Part shown: positions 41,222 through 49,432 of the stretch, one piece after another
Position numbering within the stretch: the stretch's first letter is position 1
Layout: each line of letters begins with the position of its first letter
Made by a program: the position numbers and the translations under genes
NCBI RefSeq assembly: GCF_011305415.1
Contig: NZ_JAANOQ010000001.1
Coordinates: 707,631 to 771,630 of the forward strand
DNA length: 64,000 nucleotides
DNA from: Flavobacterium bernardetii
GTDB lineage: Bacteria > Bacteroidota > Bacteroidia > Flavobacteriales > Flavobacteriaceae
Reading direction: 5' to 3'
Notes under the pieces: model-generated
Told to the model about the DNA's origin: nothing
What the model saw: the letters and a program-made list of their open reading frames with translations, nothing else
The model's database searches: none

Positions 41222-43048
41222 TTAAACAACAACTTCAGGTTTTTCAAATTGTGCTTCGTATAATTTTTTATAATATCCGTTTTCTATTTTTAATAATTGT
41301 TTGTGTTTGCCTTTTTCGACAATTAAACCTTTGTCCATCACAATAATAGTATCTGCATTTACAATGGTTGCCAAACGGTGAGCAATGATAATTGATGTTC
41401 TACCCTCGGTTAAAGTTTTAGTTGCTTTTTGAATTAATTCTTCTGAATGGGAATCGATAGAAGAAGTTGCTTCATCTAAAATCAATATACTTGGATTGCT
41501 AATATAAGCTCGTAAAAAGGCAATCAATTGGCGTTGTCCGGAAGATAACATGACACCACGTTCTTTCACGTCATAATCGTATCCGTTGGGTAACGACATT
41601 AAGAAATCGTGTATTCCAATTTTCTTAGCGGCATTATAAACATCTTCTCTTTTAATGTTTTCATCGAAAAGGGTAATGTTATTGTAAATAGAATCAGCAA
41701 ATAAGAAAACATCTTGCAAAACCATAGCAATTTCTTTTCGTAACGTTCCTAAAGTGTAATCGTTAATATTAATATTATCAATTAAGATTTTTCCCGAATC
41801 AATTTCATAAAAACGATTTAATAAATTAATGATAGTCGATTTTCCTGCGCCAGTTGCACCTACAATAGCAACGGTTTCGGCTTCTTTGACTTCTAAATTT
41901 ATACCTTTTATTATTTCTTCATTTTTCAGATAACTGAATCGTACCTCTTCCAATTTGATATTTCCGTGTAATTTTTCTGCATGAATTGTTCCATCATTTT
42001 GAACTTCTACATCTGATTCTAAAATTTCAAAAACTCTATCGGCCGCTACAATTCCCATTTGCATCACGTTGAATTTATCCGCAATTTGTCGTAACGGATT
42101 GTACAACATGGAAATGTACATATTGAACGAAATTAGTTGTCCAACACTCGTTTCTGTATCGCCATTAATGATAAATAATGCACCAAAATAGACCACTAAA
42201 CCTAAAGTAATACTTGAAATAATATCGGCAATAGGGAAGAAGATGCTATTGTATAAAATGTTCTTCAACCAAGCTTTATTGTGCTTGTGATTAATTTCTT
42301 TAAATTTTTCTAATTCAATTTTTTCACGATTAAATAGCTGTACGATTTTCATTCCAGTTAATCGTTCTTGAATAAAGGTGTTTAAATTTGCTACTTCATT
42401 ACGCACTTCGTTAAAAGCCACTTTCATTTTTTTGTTGAAAATGTTCGTTGCGATTAAAATGATTGGCATGATAAGTAGGACAATTGCTGTAATTTTCCAG
42501 TTGATAAGTAGCATAAAAGCTAAGACGATTATCATTTTCAAGAAATCACTGACAATCATAAACAAACCTTGACTGAAAATACTCGCTATGTTTTCCATAT
42601 CGGAAACGCAACGTGTAATAAGTTTACCAACAGGTTCGTTATCAAAGTATTTGGTTTTGAAACTGGCTAAATGTGCGAATAGTTTTTCTCTAATATCTTT
42701 AACAATATCTTGCCCTAGCCAACTTGAAACATAAACGAAGAAATATTGTGCTACGACTTCTAAAATCAATATAAAAAGCATTAATGCTACCAATATTTTA
42801 ATGTTGTAAGCGTTATTGCCATCTTGAAGAACAAAACTCATTAAATTCAGAAAATAATCCTGAATTACATTCGTTTCTTTACTAGCATCAACAAAGTATT
42901 TATCGATAGTTATATTTAAAACCAAAGGTCTTAAAGCCGCAACAATAGCCAAAAAAATAGCCCAAAAAGCAACACTAACGAGTTTGCTTTTAAATGGCTT
43001 GGCATATTGTAATACTTTTTTAAAAGAGGATGATTTTAAAACGCTCAT
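41222..43048 (-). CDS. ABC exporter, fused permease-ATPase (MsbA/LmrA type)
   Basis: 608 residues. An N-terminal six-helix membrane domain (about 20-325, first helix SVAFWAIFLAIVAALRPLVLNITI) is followed by a nucleotide-binding domain: Walker A GATGAGKST near 391, Q-loop MVLQDVFLFAD, signature LSSGQRQLIAFLRAY near 506, Walker B ILILDEATSSID, and H-loop IAHRLATIV. The signature has SSGQRQ in place of SGGQRQ, seen in this family. It functions as a dimer for lipid or drug export; the substrate is open. Confidence 0.94.
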   Translation of the reverse strand: MSVLKSSSFKKVLQYAKPFKSKLVSVAFWAIFLAIVAALRPLVLNITIDKYFVDASKETNVIQDYFLNLMSFVLQDGNNAYNIKILVALMLFILILEVVAQYFFVYVSSWLGQDIVKDIREKLFAHLASFKTKYFDNEPVGKLITRCVSDMENIASIFSQGLFMIVSDFLKMIIVLAFMLLINWKITAIVLLIMPIILIATNIFNKKMKVAFNEVRNEVANLNTFIQERLTGMKIVQLFNREKIELEKFKEINHKHNKAWLKNILYNSIFFPIADIISSITLGLVVYFGALFIINGDTETSVGQLISFNMYISMLYNPLRQIADKFNVMQMGIVAADRVFEILESDVEVQNDGTIHAEKLHGNIKLEEVRFSYLKNEEIIKGINLEVKEAETVAIVGATGAGKSTIINLLNRFYEIDSGKILIDNININDYTLGTLRKEIAMVLQDVFLFADSIYNNITLFDENIKREDVYNAAKKIGIHDFLMSLPNGYDYDVKERGVMLSSGQRQLIAFLRAYISNPSILILDEATSSIDSHSEELIQKATKTLTEGRTSIIIAHRLATIVNADTIIVMDKGLIVEKGKHKQLLKIENGYYKKLYEAQFEKPEVVV

Positions 43049-43071
43049 TTGGCTTATATGATTTTTAAAGG

Positions 43072-43806
43072 CTAAAGATAAGGATATTTTACTTTTGTTA
43101 GATATAATCCGTGAGCAGGAACTGAAAATCCGGCTTTGTTTCTACTTTTACTTTCAATAATATTTCTAAAATCGGATAAAGATGTTTTGTGAATCCCAAC
43201 ATTTATTAGTGTTCCAACGATGGCACGAACCATATTTCGCAAAAATCTATCAGCTGTGATTGTAAAAATAATCTGATTTCCATTTTGTTCCCAATGTGCT
43301 TCTGTAATTTTACAATTGAAGGTTCTAACATCCGTATGAATTTTAGAAAAGCATTCAAAATCAATGTATTCAAAAAGGATTTTACTGGCTTCATTCATCA
43401 ATTCTAAATCTAATTTATGATGTACTTTCCAGCTTCCTTCAGAATTAAAAACATCTTTAAAGGTGTTGATATAATATTCGTAGGTTCTACTCGTAGCATC
43501 AAATCGAGCATGAGCATCAGGATGTACTTCAATAATATTAAAAATCGCAATATCTTTTGGTAGAAACGAGTTTAATTTTTGAACAGTATTTTGAACATCA
43601 AATTCAATTTCCGTATCAAAATGTGCGAACATTTGTTTGGCGTGAACACCAGAATCGGTTCTGCCAGCGCCAACAATCTCAATCTTTTCTCTAAGTAATA
43701 ATGATAAAGATTTCTCTAAAGTTTCCTGAATTGAAATCGCATTCGGTTGCACTTGAAACCCAAAATATTCTTTTCCGTTATAGGCAAATTCGATGAAGTA
43801 TCTCAA
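43072..43806 (-). CDS. truA: tRNA pseudouridine(38-40) synthase, TTG start
   Basis: 244 residues from a TTG codon at 43806 (product LRYFIEFAYNGKEYFGFQ, initiating Met). The frame is open 25 codons further, but those residues do not match the family and overlap repeats. The catalytic aspartate is Asp51 in GAGRTDSGVHAKQ. KDIAIFNIIEVHPDAHARFDATSRTYEYYI and FLRNMVRAIVGTLINVG are the other family blocks. It makes pseudouridine at positions 38-40 of many tRNAs. It sits 23 bases upstream of the ABC exporter gene, on the same strand. Confidence 0.93.
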   Translation of the reverse strand: MRYFIEFAYNGKEYFGFQVQPNAISIQETLEKSLSLLLREKIEIVGAGRTDSGVHAKQMFAHFDTEIEFDVQNTVQKLNSFLPKDIAIFNIIEVHPDAHARFDATSRTYEYYINTFKDVFNSEGSWKVHHKLDLELMNEASKILFEYIDFECFSKIHTDVRTFNCKITEAHWEQNGNQIIFTITADRFLRNMVRAIVGTLINVGIHKTSLSDFRNIIESKSRNKAGFSVPAHGLYLTKVKYPYL

Positions 43807-43900
43807 TTCGTTTGATTTAGTTTGGCAAAAATAATGTTTTTCAAGTTCAAGAACAAGTTCAAAAATCAATAACCAGTTCAAAAAGCAATTTCTTTTTTTT

Positions 43901-43954
43901 CAACACAGATTTGAGAAATTTTAATAATTTATATAATTTCTTTAATCTGTGTTG
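43901..43954. repeat. Inverted AATCTGTG repeat
   Basis: CAACACAGATT at 43901-43911 pairs with AATCTGTGTTG at 43944-43954. The arms (20 bases) pair at 18 positions. This is the same word family as 4720-4746. Confidence 0.65.
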
Positions 43955-44052
43955 AAAAGTTTAAATATCATTCGTGTCTTAGTTAGATAACTTTTTTACA
44001 ACTTTTTACTTTTACCTTTTTACTTGGCTCTTTAAAATCTTACTTTTGCGAT

Positions 44053-44547
44053 ATGAAAAAAATACTCTTACTTTCTGATACGCACAGTCACATTGACGCA
44101 ACCATTTTAAAATACGTAAAATTAGCGGATGAAGTTTGGCATGCAGGCGATATTGGCGATTTGAAAGTTACCGATGCGATTCAAAAACTAAAACCGTTAC
44201 GAGCTGTTTTTGGAAACATTGACAATCACGAAGCACGTCTAGAATTCCCGTTAAACAATCGTTTTTTCTGCGAAGGTGTTGATGTGTTGATTACACATAT
44301 TGGTGGTTATCCTGGGAAATACAGTCCAGCAATCAGAGAAGAGATAACTAAAAACCCTCCTAAATTGTTCATTTGTGGCCATTCACATATATTAAAAGTG
44401 ATGTTCGATAAGAAATTAAACTGTTTGCATATGAATCCGGGAGCAGCAGGAATTTCAGGTTTTCATCAGAAAAGAACCATGTTGCGATTTGAAATTGATG
44501 GAGATAAAATTCAGAGTTTAGAGATTGTTGAAATAGGAGATAAGTAG
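44053..44547 (+). CDS. Metallophosphoesterase, YfcE type
   Basis: A 164-residue calcineurin-like phosphodiesterase of the YfcE/MJ0936 type. Metal-site motifs are all present: LLSDTHSH (D and H), WHAGDIGD (the GD), FGNIDNHE (the GNxD/H), ITHIGG, and ICGHSHILK (GHSH). The subfamily hydrolyses model phosphodiesters, with the physiological substrate uncertain. No signal peptide. A repeat-rich 260-base gap follows. Confidence 0.92.
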   Translation: MKKILLLSDTHSHIDATILKYVKLADEVWHAGDIGDLKVTDAIQKLKPLRAVFGNIDNHEARLEFPLNNRFFCEGVDVLITHIGGYPGKYSPAIREEITKNPPKLFICGHSHILKVMFDKKLNCLHMNPGAAGISGFHQKRTMLRFEIDGDKIQSLEIVEIGDK

Positions 44548-44600
44548 GGAGCTGGAAGTAGGAAGTTGGAAGTAGGGAGTAGGGAGATGGAAGTAATAAG
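44548..44600. repeat. GGAAGTAGG-type simple repeat
   Basis: Overlapping GGAAGTAGGAAG / TTGGAAGTAGGGAG words run for about 50 bases, directly behind the phosphoesterase stop. The strand is strikingly purine-rich. It holds no gene. Confidence 0.6.
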
Positions 44601-44637
44601 TTTGAGAAGAGGCGAAGGGGAGATTTGGAGAAAGTTC

Positions 44638-44662
44638 GTTGGCTGAGGCTCTCGAAGCCAAC
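44638..44662. repeat. Hairpin repeat with TGAGGCTCTCGA loop, copy 2
   Basis: Arms GTTGGCT (44638-44644) and AGCCAAC (44656-44662) around GAGGCTCTCGA. The core is identical to 2451-2462, while the arms differ completely. Confidence 0.75.
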
Positions 44663-44710
44663 ATGATAAAAAGGTTTAAATTCAAAAAAACACAATATAT
44701 TTTTATTTCA

Positions 44711-44733
44711 AAAACCTTTGTGTCTTCGTGGCA
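44711..44733. repeat. TTTGCCACGAA-family repeat, inverted copy
   Basis: Reverse complement of the 11873-11914 repeat (CTTTGTGTCTTCGTGGCA reads as TGCCACGAAGACACAAAG on the other strand). Confidence 0.55.
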
Positions 44734-44747
44734 GATATATAAAAACG

Positions 44748-44779
44748 AAAATCCGCTTAGTTTTCACTAAACGGATTTT
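44748..44779 (-). terminator. Terminator of the DUF4293 gene
   Basis: Arms GAAAATCCG and CGGATTTTC with an inner TTAGT/ACTAA pairing, just after the stop on the minus strand. Confidence 0.8.
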
Positions 44780-44808
44780 CTACGCACTAATAAGCTAAGA
44801 TGATAGGT

Positions 44809-45219
44809 TTATCGTATTCTGTCCACAGATTTTACGAGATCTTCGTCCCTTTTAATTGCCTTGTTTGCCAAAGCAAGAAAAACGATAGAAAAAATTGGTA
44901 GAAACATCCCAATACCTTTCATAGAAACTTTCGCTTCTCCAGATAGATTTAGTGAATGATATACTAATAATCCTATTATAATAAAGTTTAATATCATATT
45001 CAGTCTGTTGATCACAAACTGGTTTTGTCTTTTTTTATAACTAAATATACTAACCAATGCTAATAATACGGTTGAACCGAATAAAGCAGTATATAAAACA
45101 TTATCAGCAACAAAAACTTCTTTTTTTGAAGTAGTTGTCCATAAACTGATAAACAAAGGCAATACACCCGCAGTAAGCATGCAGCAAAACAAATATATTG
45201 ATTGAATTCTTTGTAACAT
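44809..45219 (-). CDS. DUF4293 membrane protein
   Basis: 136 residues matching the DUF4293 family of small flavobacterial membrane proteins. The start MLQRIQSIYLFCCMLTAGVLPLF is diagnostic. Four membrane segments are predictable (residues about 7-27, 40-60, 70-90, 102-120), and a short charged C-terminus (KAIKRDEDLVKSVDRIR) ends the protein. Function unknown. It is divergent from rho, a neighbour I recognise as usual for this family. Confidence 0.92.
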   Translation of the reverse strand: MLQRIQSIYLFCCMLTAGVLPLFISLWTTTSKKEVFVADNVLYTALFGSTVLLALVSIFSYKKRQNQFVINRLNMILNFIIIGLLVYHSLNLSGEAKVSMKGIGMFLPIFSIVFLALANKAIKRDEDLVKSVDRIR

Positions 45220-45401
45220 TTTTAATTTTTATAGTTACAAAAATATGTTTTCTTTTTTTAAAAAACTATTGTTTTATAATAAAATATTCGTAATATTGCA
45301 ATGAATAATCGTAAGTACTTCATTATACGATACTTTAAAAAGTAAAAAATTCTCATCACAATTTTTTCGTTTTATTAAGTTTAAAAAACCAATAAACATT
45401 T

Positions 45402-47114
45402 ATGTTTGACACATCTACATTAAAAGGGATGAAACTCTCTGATTTGCAAGAAATTGCCAAAGTAGCTAATATTCAAAAATTCAAAACTTTAAAAAAAGAT
45501 GAATTAATAACTCAGATATTAGACTTACAAAATACTTCTGAAGCTAAACCAAAAGCAGAAAAACCTGCAAAAAAAGCACCAGTTGCAAAAGCAGTCAAGG
45601 AAGTCAAAGAAGTCAAAGAGGTTCAGGAAGTTACTCCAGTTTCTGAGGAAAGTGAAGCGAAAGCACAACGTGCCAGAATTAAAAAGCCTACAGTTAAACA
45701 AGCAAATAAAGCGCAAGAAACGTTGTCTTTTGAATTAGATGCGGAAATGAAATCAGAAGCTTATAGTCAGCAACCAAAAAAATCTGTTGAAGAAAAAACA
45801 GAAAATAACGGAAATTCTGATACTAATGAGACTACAGAAAATGTTGTTGCAGAACCTTCTAACGAAGAAAAAGCGGAAACATCAGAACAAGAAAAAAACA
45901 ATCCCAATCCAAATTTTAAGAAAAATAATAACCAAAATAACAATCCGAAATTTAATAAGAACAACGGAAATAAAAACTTCCGAGAATCTGATTTTGAATT
46001 TGACGGAATTATTGAAAGTGAAGGTGTTTTGGAAATGATGCCAGATGGTTATGGTTTCTTACGTTCTTCAGATTATAATTATTTAGCTTCTCCTGACGAT
46101 ATTTATTTATCACAATCTCAAGTTCGTTTATTCGGATTAAAAACAGGAGATACTGTAAAAGGTGTGGTTCGCCCACCAAAAGAAGGAGAGAAATTTTTTC
46201 CTTTAGTTAGAGTTTTAAAAATTAACGGTCACGATCCTCAAGTCATTCGTGATAGAGTTTCTTTCGAACATTTAACACCACTTTTCCCTGAAGAAAGATT
46301 CAATTTATCAGGAAAAAACACCTCTATATCTACAAGAATTATCGATATGTTCTCGCCAATTGGTAAAGGACAACGTGCTATGATTGTGGCACAACCAAAA
46401 ACAGGTAAAACGATGTTATTAAAGGATATTGCCAATTCAATTGCAGCCAATCATCCTGAAGTATATTTAATTGTTTTATTAATTGACGAAAGACCTGAAG
46501 AAGTTACCGATATGCAACGTAGTGTGCGTGCCGAAGTAATTGCTTCAACATTCGATGAACCTGCTGACCGTCACGTAAAAGTAGCGAACATTGTTTTAGA
46601 AAAAGCAAAACGTTTGGTAGAATGTGGACACGATGTAGTGATTTTATTAGATTCAATTACACGTTTAGCTAGAGCATATAATACGGTTCAACCGGCATCT
46701 GGAAAGGTGTTGAGTGGAGGAGTAGATGCTAACGCATTACAAAAACCAAAACGTTTCTTTGGAGCTGCTCGTAATATTGAAAACGGTGGTTCATTAAGTA
46801 TTATCGCTACAGCATTAACAGAAACTGGTTCTAAAATGGACGAAGTTATCTTCGAAGAATTTAAAGGAACAGGTAACATGGAATTACAATTAGATAGAAA
46901 AATTTCTAACAAACGTATTTTCCCAGCTATCGATTTGGTTTCTTCAAGTACGCGTCGTGACGACTTATTATTAGACAAATCAACGTTGCAACATATGTGG
47001 ATTTTACGTAAATACCTAGCCGATATGAACCCAGTAGAAGCGATGGAATTTATCGAATCTCGTATCAAACGAACAAAAAATAACGAAGAGTTTTTAATTT
47101 CTATGAATGACTAG
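45402..47114 (+). CDS. rho: Transcription termination factor Rho with long Bacteroidota-type leader
   Basis: 570 residues, about 150 more than E. coli Rho. Residues 1-45 are the Rho-N (SAP-like) domain; about 46-200 are a low-complexity insertion, Lys/Glu/Ala-rich and then Asn-rich ([19 protein letters not shown]). The RNA-binding cold-shock-like domain begins [16 protein letters not shown]. The ATPase core has [14 protein letters not shown] (Walker A, near residue 330), [31 protein letters not shown] and a Q-loop [15 protein letters not shown]. It forms a hexameric helicase. The insertion is probably disordered and aids RNA capture, which is inference. Confidence 0.97.
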   Translation: MFDTSTLKGMKLSDLQEIAKVANIQKFKTLKKDELITQILDLQNTSEAKPKAEKPAKKAPVAKAVKEVKEVKEVQEVTPVSEESEAKAQRARIKKPTVKQANKAQETLSFELDAEMKSEAYSQQPKKSVEEKTENNGNSDTNETTENVVAEPSNEEKAETSEQEKNNPNPNFKKNNNQNNNPKFNKNNGNKNFRESDFEFDGIIESEGVLEMMPDGYGFLRSSDYNYLASPDDIYLSQSQVRLFGLKTGDTVKGVVRPPKEGEKFFPLVRVLKINGHDPQVIRDRVSFEHLTPLFPEERFNLSGKNTSISTRIIDMFSPIGKGQRAMIVAQPKTGKTMLLKDIANSIAANHPEVYLIVLLIDERPEEVTDMQRSVRAEVIASTFDEPADRHVKVANIVLEKAKRLVECGHDVVILLDSITRLARAYNTVQPASGKVLSGGVDANALQKPKRFFGAARNIENGGSLSIIATALTETGSKMDEVIFEEFKGTGNMELQLDRKISNKRIFPAIDLVSSSTRRDDLLLDKSTLQHMWILRKYLADMNPVEAMEFIESRIKRTKNNEEFLISMND

Positions 47115-47135
47115 AAATTGAATAAATTATATGTA

Positions 47136-47163
47136 AAAAGACCATCAGTAATGATGGTCTTTT
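47136..47163. terminator. Bidirectional terminator between rho and hxlR
   Basis: AAAAGACCATCA, loop GTAA, TGATGGTCTTTT. Confidence 0.88.
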
Positions 47164-47168
47164 TTGTT

Positions 47169-47528
47169 TTAACTAAATAAACTAGTTCTATGTTGCATGC
47201 CCCAATCTACCATTTTGTCTAATACTTCGCTTAATCTTTTCGCAGATTCTGTAAGTTCATATTCTACTAAAACGGGTGTTGCATCGTAGACTTTTCGAGT
47301 AATTACACCATTTAATTCTAATTCTTTCAACTCTTTAGAAAGCATTCGTGGCGTTATTTTTCCAATGTTTTTCTGAATTTCAGTAAAACGTTTCTTTTCG
47401 TACAGTAAAGTTCCAATAATAGGCAACTTCCATTTTCCACTAATCACATTCATAGTATCATTAATGGCCAATACATAATTTATTGGACAAGCCTTTATTT
47501 CACTGATACTTAACTGTTCTAATTCCAT
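47169..47528 (-). CDS. HxlR-type winged-helix regulator
   Basis: 119 residues of the HxlR/YtfH family: CPINYVLAINDTMNVISGKWKLPIIGTLLYEKKRFTEIQKNIGKITPRMLSKELKELELNGVITRKVYDATPVLVEYELTESAKRLSEVL. A single Cys (Cys14 of ACPINY) is in the position used for redox sensing in some relatives. It is divergent from the SDR gene, separated by 122 bases with a 20-base near-palindrome, which suits autoregulation and control of the SDR gene. Confidence 0.93.
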   Translation of the reverse strand: MELEQLSISEIKACPINYVLAINDTMNVISGKWKLPIIGTLLYEKKRFTEIQKNIGKITPRMLSKELKELELNGVITRKVYDATPVLVEYELTESAKRLSEVLDKMVDWGMQHRTSLFS

Positions 47529-47551
47529 AATATTTGCTTTTGTAGTATACC

Positions 47552-47571
47552 AAAGTATAGTGCTATACTTT
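47552..47571. promoter_or_regulatory. Operator-like palindrome between hxlR and the SDR gene
   Basis: 9-bp arms AAAGTATAG and CTATACTTT around TG, with a nearby ATACTAGTAT (47575-47584). It is 24 bases upstream of the hxlR start and close to a TACTTTTG box (47606-47613) for the SDR gene, so it is placed to repress both. Confidence 0.65.
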
Positions 47572-47650
47572 AAGATACTAGTATATTTTGTATAGCAAAG
47601 ATAAGTACTTTTGTTGTAGTAAAATAATAAACTTAAAAAATAAAATAATT

Positions 47651-48514
47651 ATGATTTTAGTTACAGGAGCCACAGGGCAATTAGGAAGTCAAATAGTTGA
47701 GAATTTGTTAACACAGATTTCTCCAAGTGAAATTGCTGTTTTAGTAAGAGATGAAGAAAAAGCAAAAGAATTAAAAAACAAAGGCGTACAAATTAGAATA
47801 GGAGAATATACCAATCCAAATTCGTTAGTTGCTGCTTTTAAAGATGTGAAAAAACTGATTTTAATTTCTTCAAATGATTTTAATGACAGATTTGGTCAAC
47901 ATAAAAACGCAATTGATGCAGCGAAACAAACAGGAGTCAAGCATGTTATTTACACGAGTATGTCGATGAATGATATTGAAACTTCTCCATTAAAAGGCTT
48001 TTTAGAAGATCATTACCAAACGGAAGAGTACATCAAACAAAGTGGTTTTACGTATACGATGATGCAACATTCGTTATATTCAGATGTGATCCCAATGTTT
48101 ATTGGCGAACAAGTTTTAGAAACAGGTGTGTTTTTCCCAGCAGGAGAAGGAAGAGTAGCTTATGCTTCAAGAACGGATTTAGCAGAAGCGATTTCAAAAA
48201 TAGTTGTATCAGATGCCTTTGATAATCAGAGTTTACCTTTAACAAACATAGAAAATTATTCTTATGCAGATGTGGCTGAAATCTTAACTGAATTATCTGG
48301 TAAAGAAGTAGTTTACGTGAGTCCAACTCCTGAAGTTTTTGCAGAAACCTTAAAAGGATTTGGTTTACCAGAACCTATCATTCAAATGTCGTTAGGATTT
48401 GCATCCGGAATTAAAAATAACGATTTTGATAAACCCTTTCCAAATTTAGAAACCATTTTAGGAAGAAAACCTCAAACGTTGAAAGACTACTTACAATCAG
48501 TTTATATCAAGTAA
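47651..48514 (+). CDS. NmrA-like/SDR NAD(P)-dependent oxidoreductase (YtfG/QorB-like)
   Basis: 287 residues from MILVTGATGQLG; the open frame starts 21 codons earlier, but this ATG fits the family exactly. The NAD(P) site is GATGQLGSQIVENLL; the central block YTSMSMNDIETSPL and HYQTEEYIKQSGFTYTMM matches the NmrA-like/QorB group, with no SDR Tyr-Lys catalytic pair evident. Together with the divergent HxlR gene it resembles a quinone- or electrophile-responsive pair. The enzyme's substrate is inferred only. Confidence 0.92.
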   Translation: MILVTGATGQLGSQIVENLLTQISPSEIAVLVRDEEKAKELKNKGVQIRIGEYTNPNSLVAAFKDVKKLILISSNDFNDRFGQHKNAIDAAKQTGVKHVIYTSMSMNDIETSPLKGFLEDHYQTEEYIKQSGFTYTMMQHSLYSDVIPMFIGEQVLETGVFFPAGEGRVAYASRTDLAEAISKIVVSDAFDNQSLPLTNIENYSYADVAEILTELSGKEVVYVSPTPEVFAETLKGFGLPEPIIQMSLGFASGIKNNDFDKPFPNLETILGRKPQTLKDYLQSVYIK

Positions 48515-48521
48515 TAAATCA

Positions 48522-48648
48522 AAAAAAAGCCGATTTCCCTCAGAAAATCGGCTTTTACTTTTTAAAATATATCTGACTTCAATCCTGCGATACTTTACTC
48601 GATTGTTGCAATTTTTGCTAAAGCATCTGCTTCTTTTTTGCGTTAGTT
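48522..48648 (-). pseudogene. valS 3'-end copy with terminator
   Basis: 127 bases matching 49383-49507 across terminator and coding end (about 85 percent by eye, small gaps). The minus-strand frame reads [15 protein letters not shown] and then a stop where valS has Gln, and the true stop position is mutated, so it is dead as coding sequence. Its hairpin AAGCCGATTT/AAATCGGCTT still terminates the SDR gene. The toxin-antitoxin module lies between this copy and valS. Confidence 0.95.
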
Positions 48649-48728
48649 GGGAATTACTCTTTAAATTTTTCATAAAACAGTTTTTTATTACGTATATATT
48701 TTTTAATTTTACACGTAAATAAAATATC

Positions 48729-48971
48729 ATGAATACGAAACTAACCTTAAACATCGACGAACATGTAATTGAAGAAGCAAAGTTCTACGCTAAAAACAAT
48801 AGTGTAAGTCTTTCAAAGCTTATTGAAAATTATCTATTATCATTAACTAAAAGAAATACTGAAGAAACTAAAATAAGTCTGCTTGTGGAAAGTCTAACAG
48901 GTGTTATTTCTCTAGAAAGTGCTGATTATAAAAAAGAATATTCAGATTACTTATCTAAAAAATATTCTTAA
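48729..48971 (+). CDS. DUF6364-type ribbon-helix-helix antitoxin
   Basis: 80 residues. The N-terminal MNTKLTLNIDEHVIEEAKFYAKNNSVSLSKLIENYLLSLTKR is a ribbon-helix-helix DNA-binding fold, and the C-terminal part (SADYKKEYSDYLSKKYS) is a flexible toxin-binding tail. The downstream PIN gene overlaps by one base (TAATG), the standard arrangement of a VapBC-like module. It is expected to bind its own promoter with the toxin. It is flanked by the valS tail copy. Confidence 0.9.
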   Translation: MNTKLTLNIDEHVIEEAKFYAKNNSVSLSKLIENYLLSLTKRNTEETKISLLVESLTGVISLESADYKKEYSDYLSKKYS

Positions 48972-49378
48972 TGGATAAAATATTAGTCGATACGAATATT
49001 GTTTTAGATTTACTTTCTAAACGAGAAGAATTCTATAAAGAAGCGCAAGAATTATTTACTTTGGCTGACCATAAAAAAGTTAAACTTTACATTTCTTCTT
49101 TAACCATTGCTAACACGCATTACTTATTAGCGAGAAGTCATAAGTTAGATGAAGCAAGAAAGATTTTAACCAAATTTAAAGTATTGGTAGAAGTTTTACC
49201 AATGGATGATAAAATTTTAGAATTAGCATTAGTTTCAGATTTTAAAGACTTCGAAGATGCTATTCAATATCACACCGCATTAGAAAATGAGTTAGATTTG
49301 ATTCTAACAAGAAATAAAAAAGATTTCAAAAAATCAATTCTTCCAGTGCTAACAGCAAACGAGTATTTGAAAAAATAA
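48971..49378 (+). CDS. PIN-domain toxin (VapC-like)
   Basis: 135 residues. PIN-domain acidic residues are visible: VDTNIVLDLL (first Asp), a Glu in REEFYKEAQELFTLAD, and a late FEDAIQYHTALENELDLILTRNKKDF with two Asp; the last block is typical of the toxin family. RNase activity is inferred from the family and gene order. It ends 7 bases before the intact terminator-valS 3' region. Confidence 0.92.
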   Translation: MDKILVDTNIVLDLLSKREEFYKEAQELFTLADHKKVKLYISSLTIANTHYLLARSHKLDEARKILTKFKVLVEVLPMDDKILELALVSDFKDFEDAIQYHTALENELDLILTRNKKDFKKSILPVLTANEYLKK

Positions 49379-49384
49379 ACATAA

Positions 49385-49416
49385 AAAAAGCCGATTTTCC
49401 TAAGAAAATCGGCTTT
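49385..49416. terminator. Bidirectional terminator, PIN and valS
   Basis: AAAAAGCCGATTTT / AAAATCGGCTTT with a short loop. The copy at 48522 onward is its diverged duplicate. Confidence 0.88.
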
Positions 49417-49432
49417 CATATTTAAAATTTAA

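Noticed and set aside
45787..46038. Plus-strand 83-codon Lys/Thr-rich frame inside rho
   Set aside because: It is an alternative frame of the low-complexity insertion of Rho.
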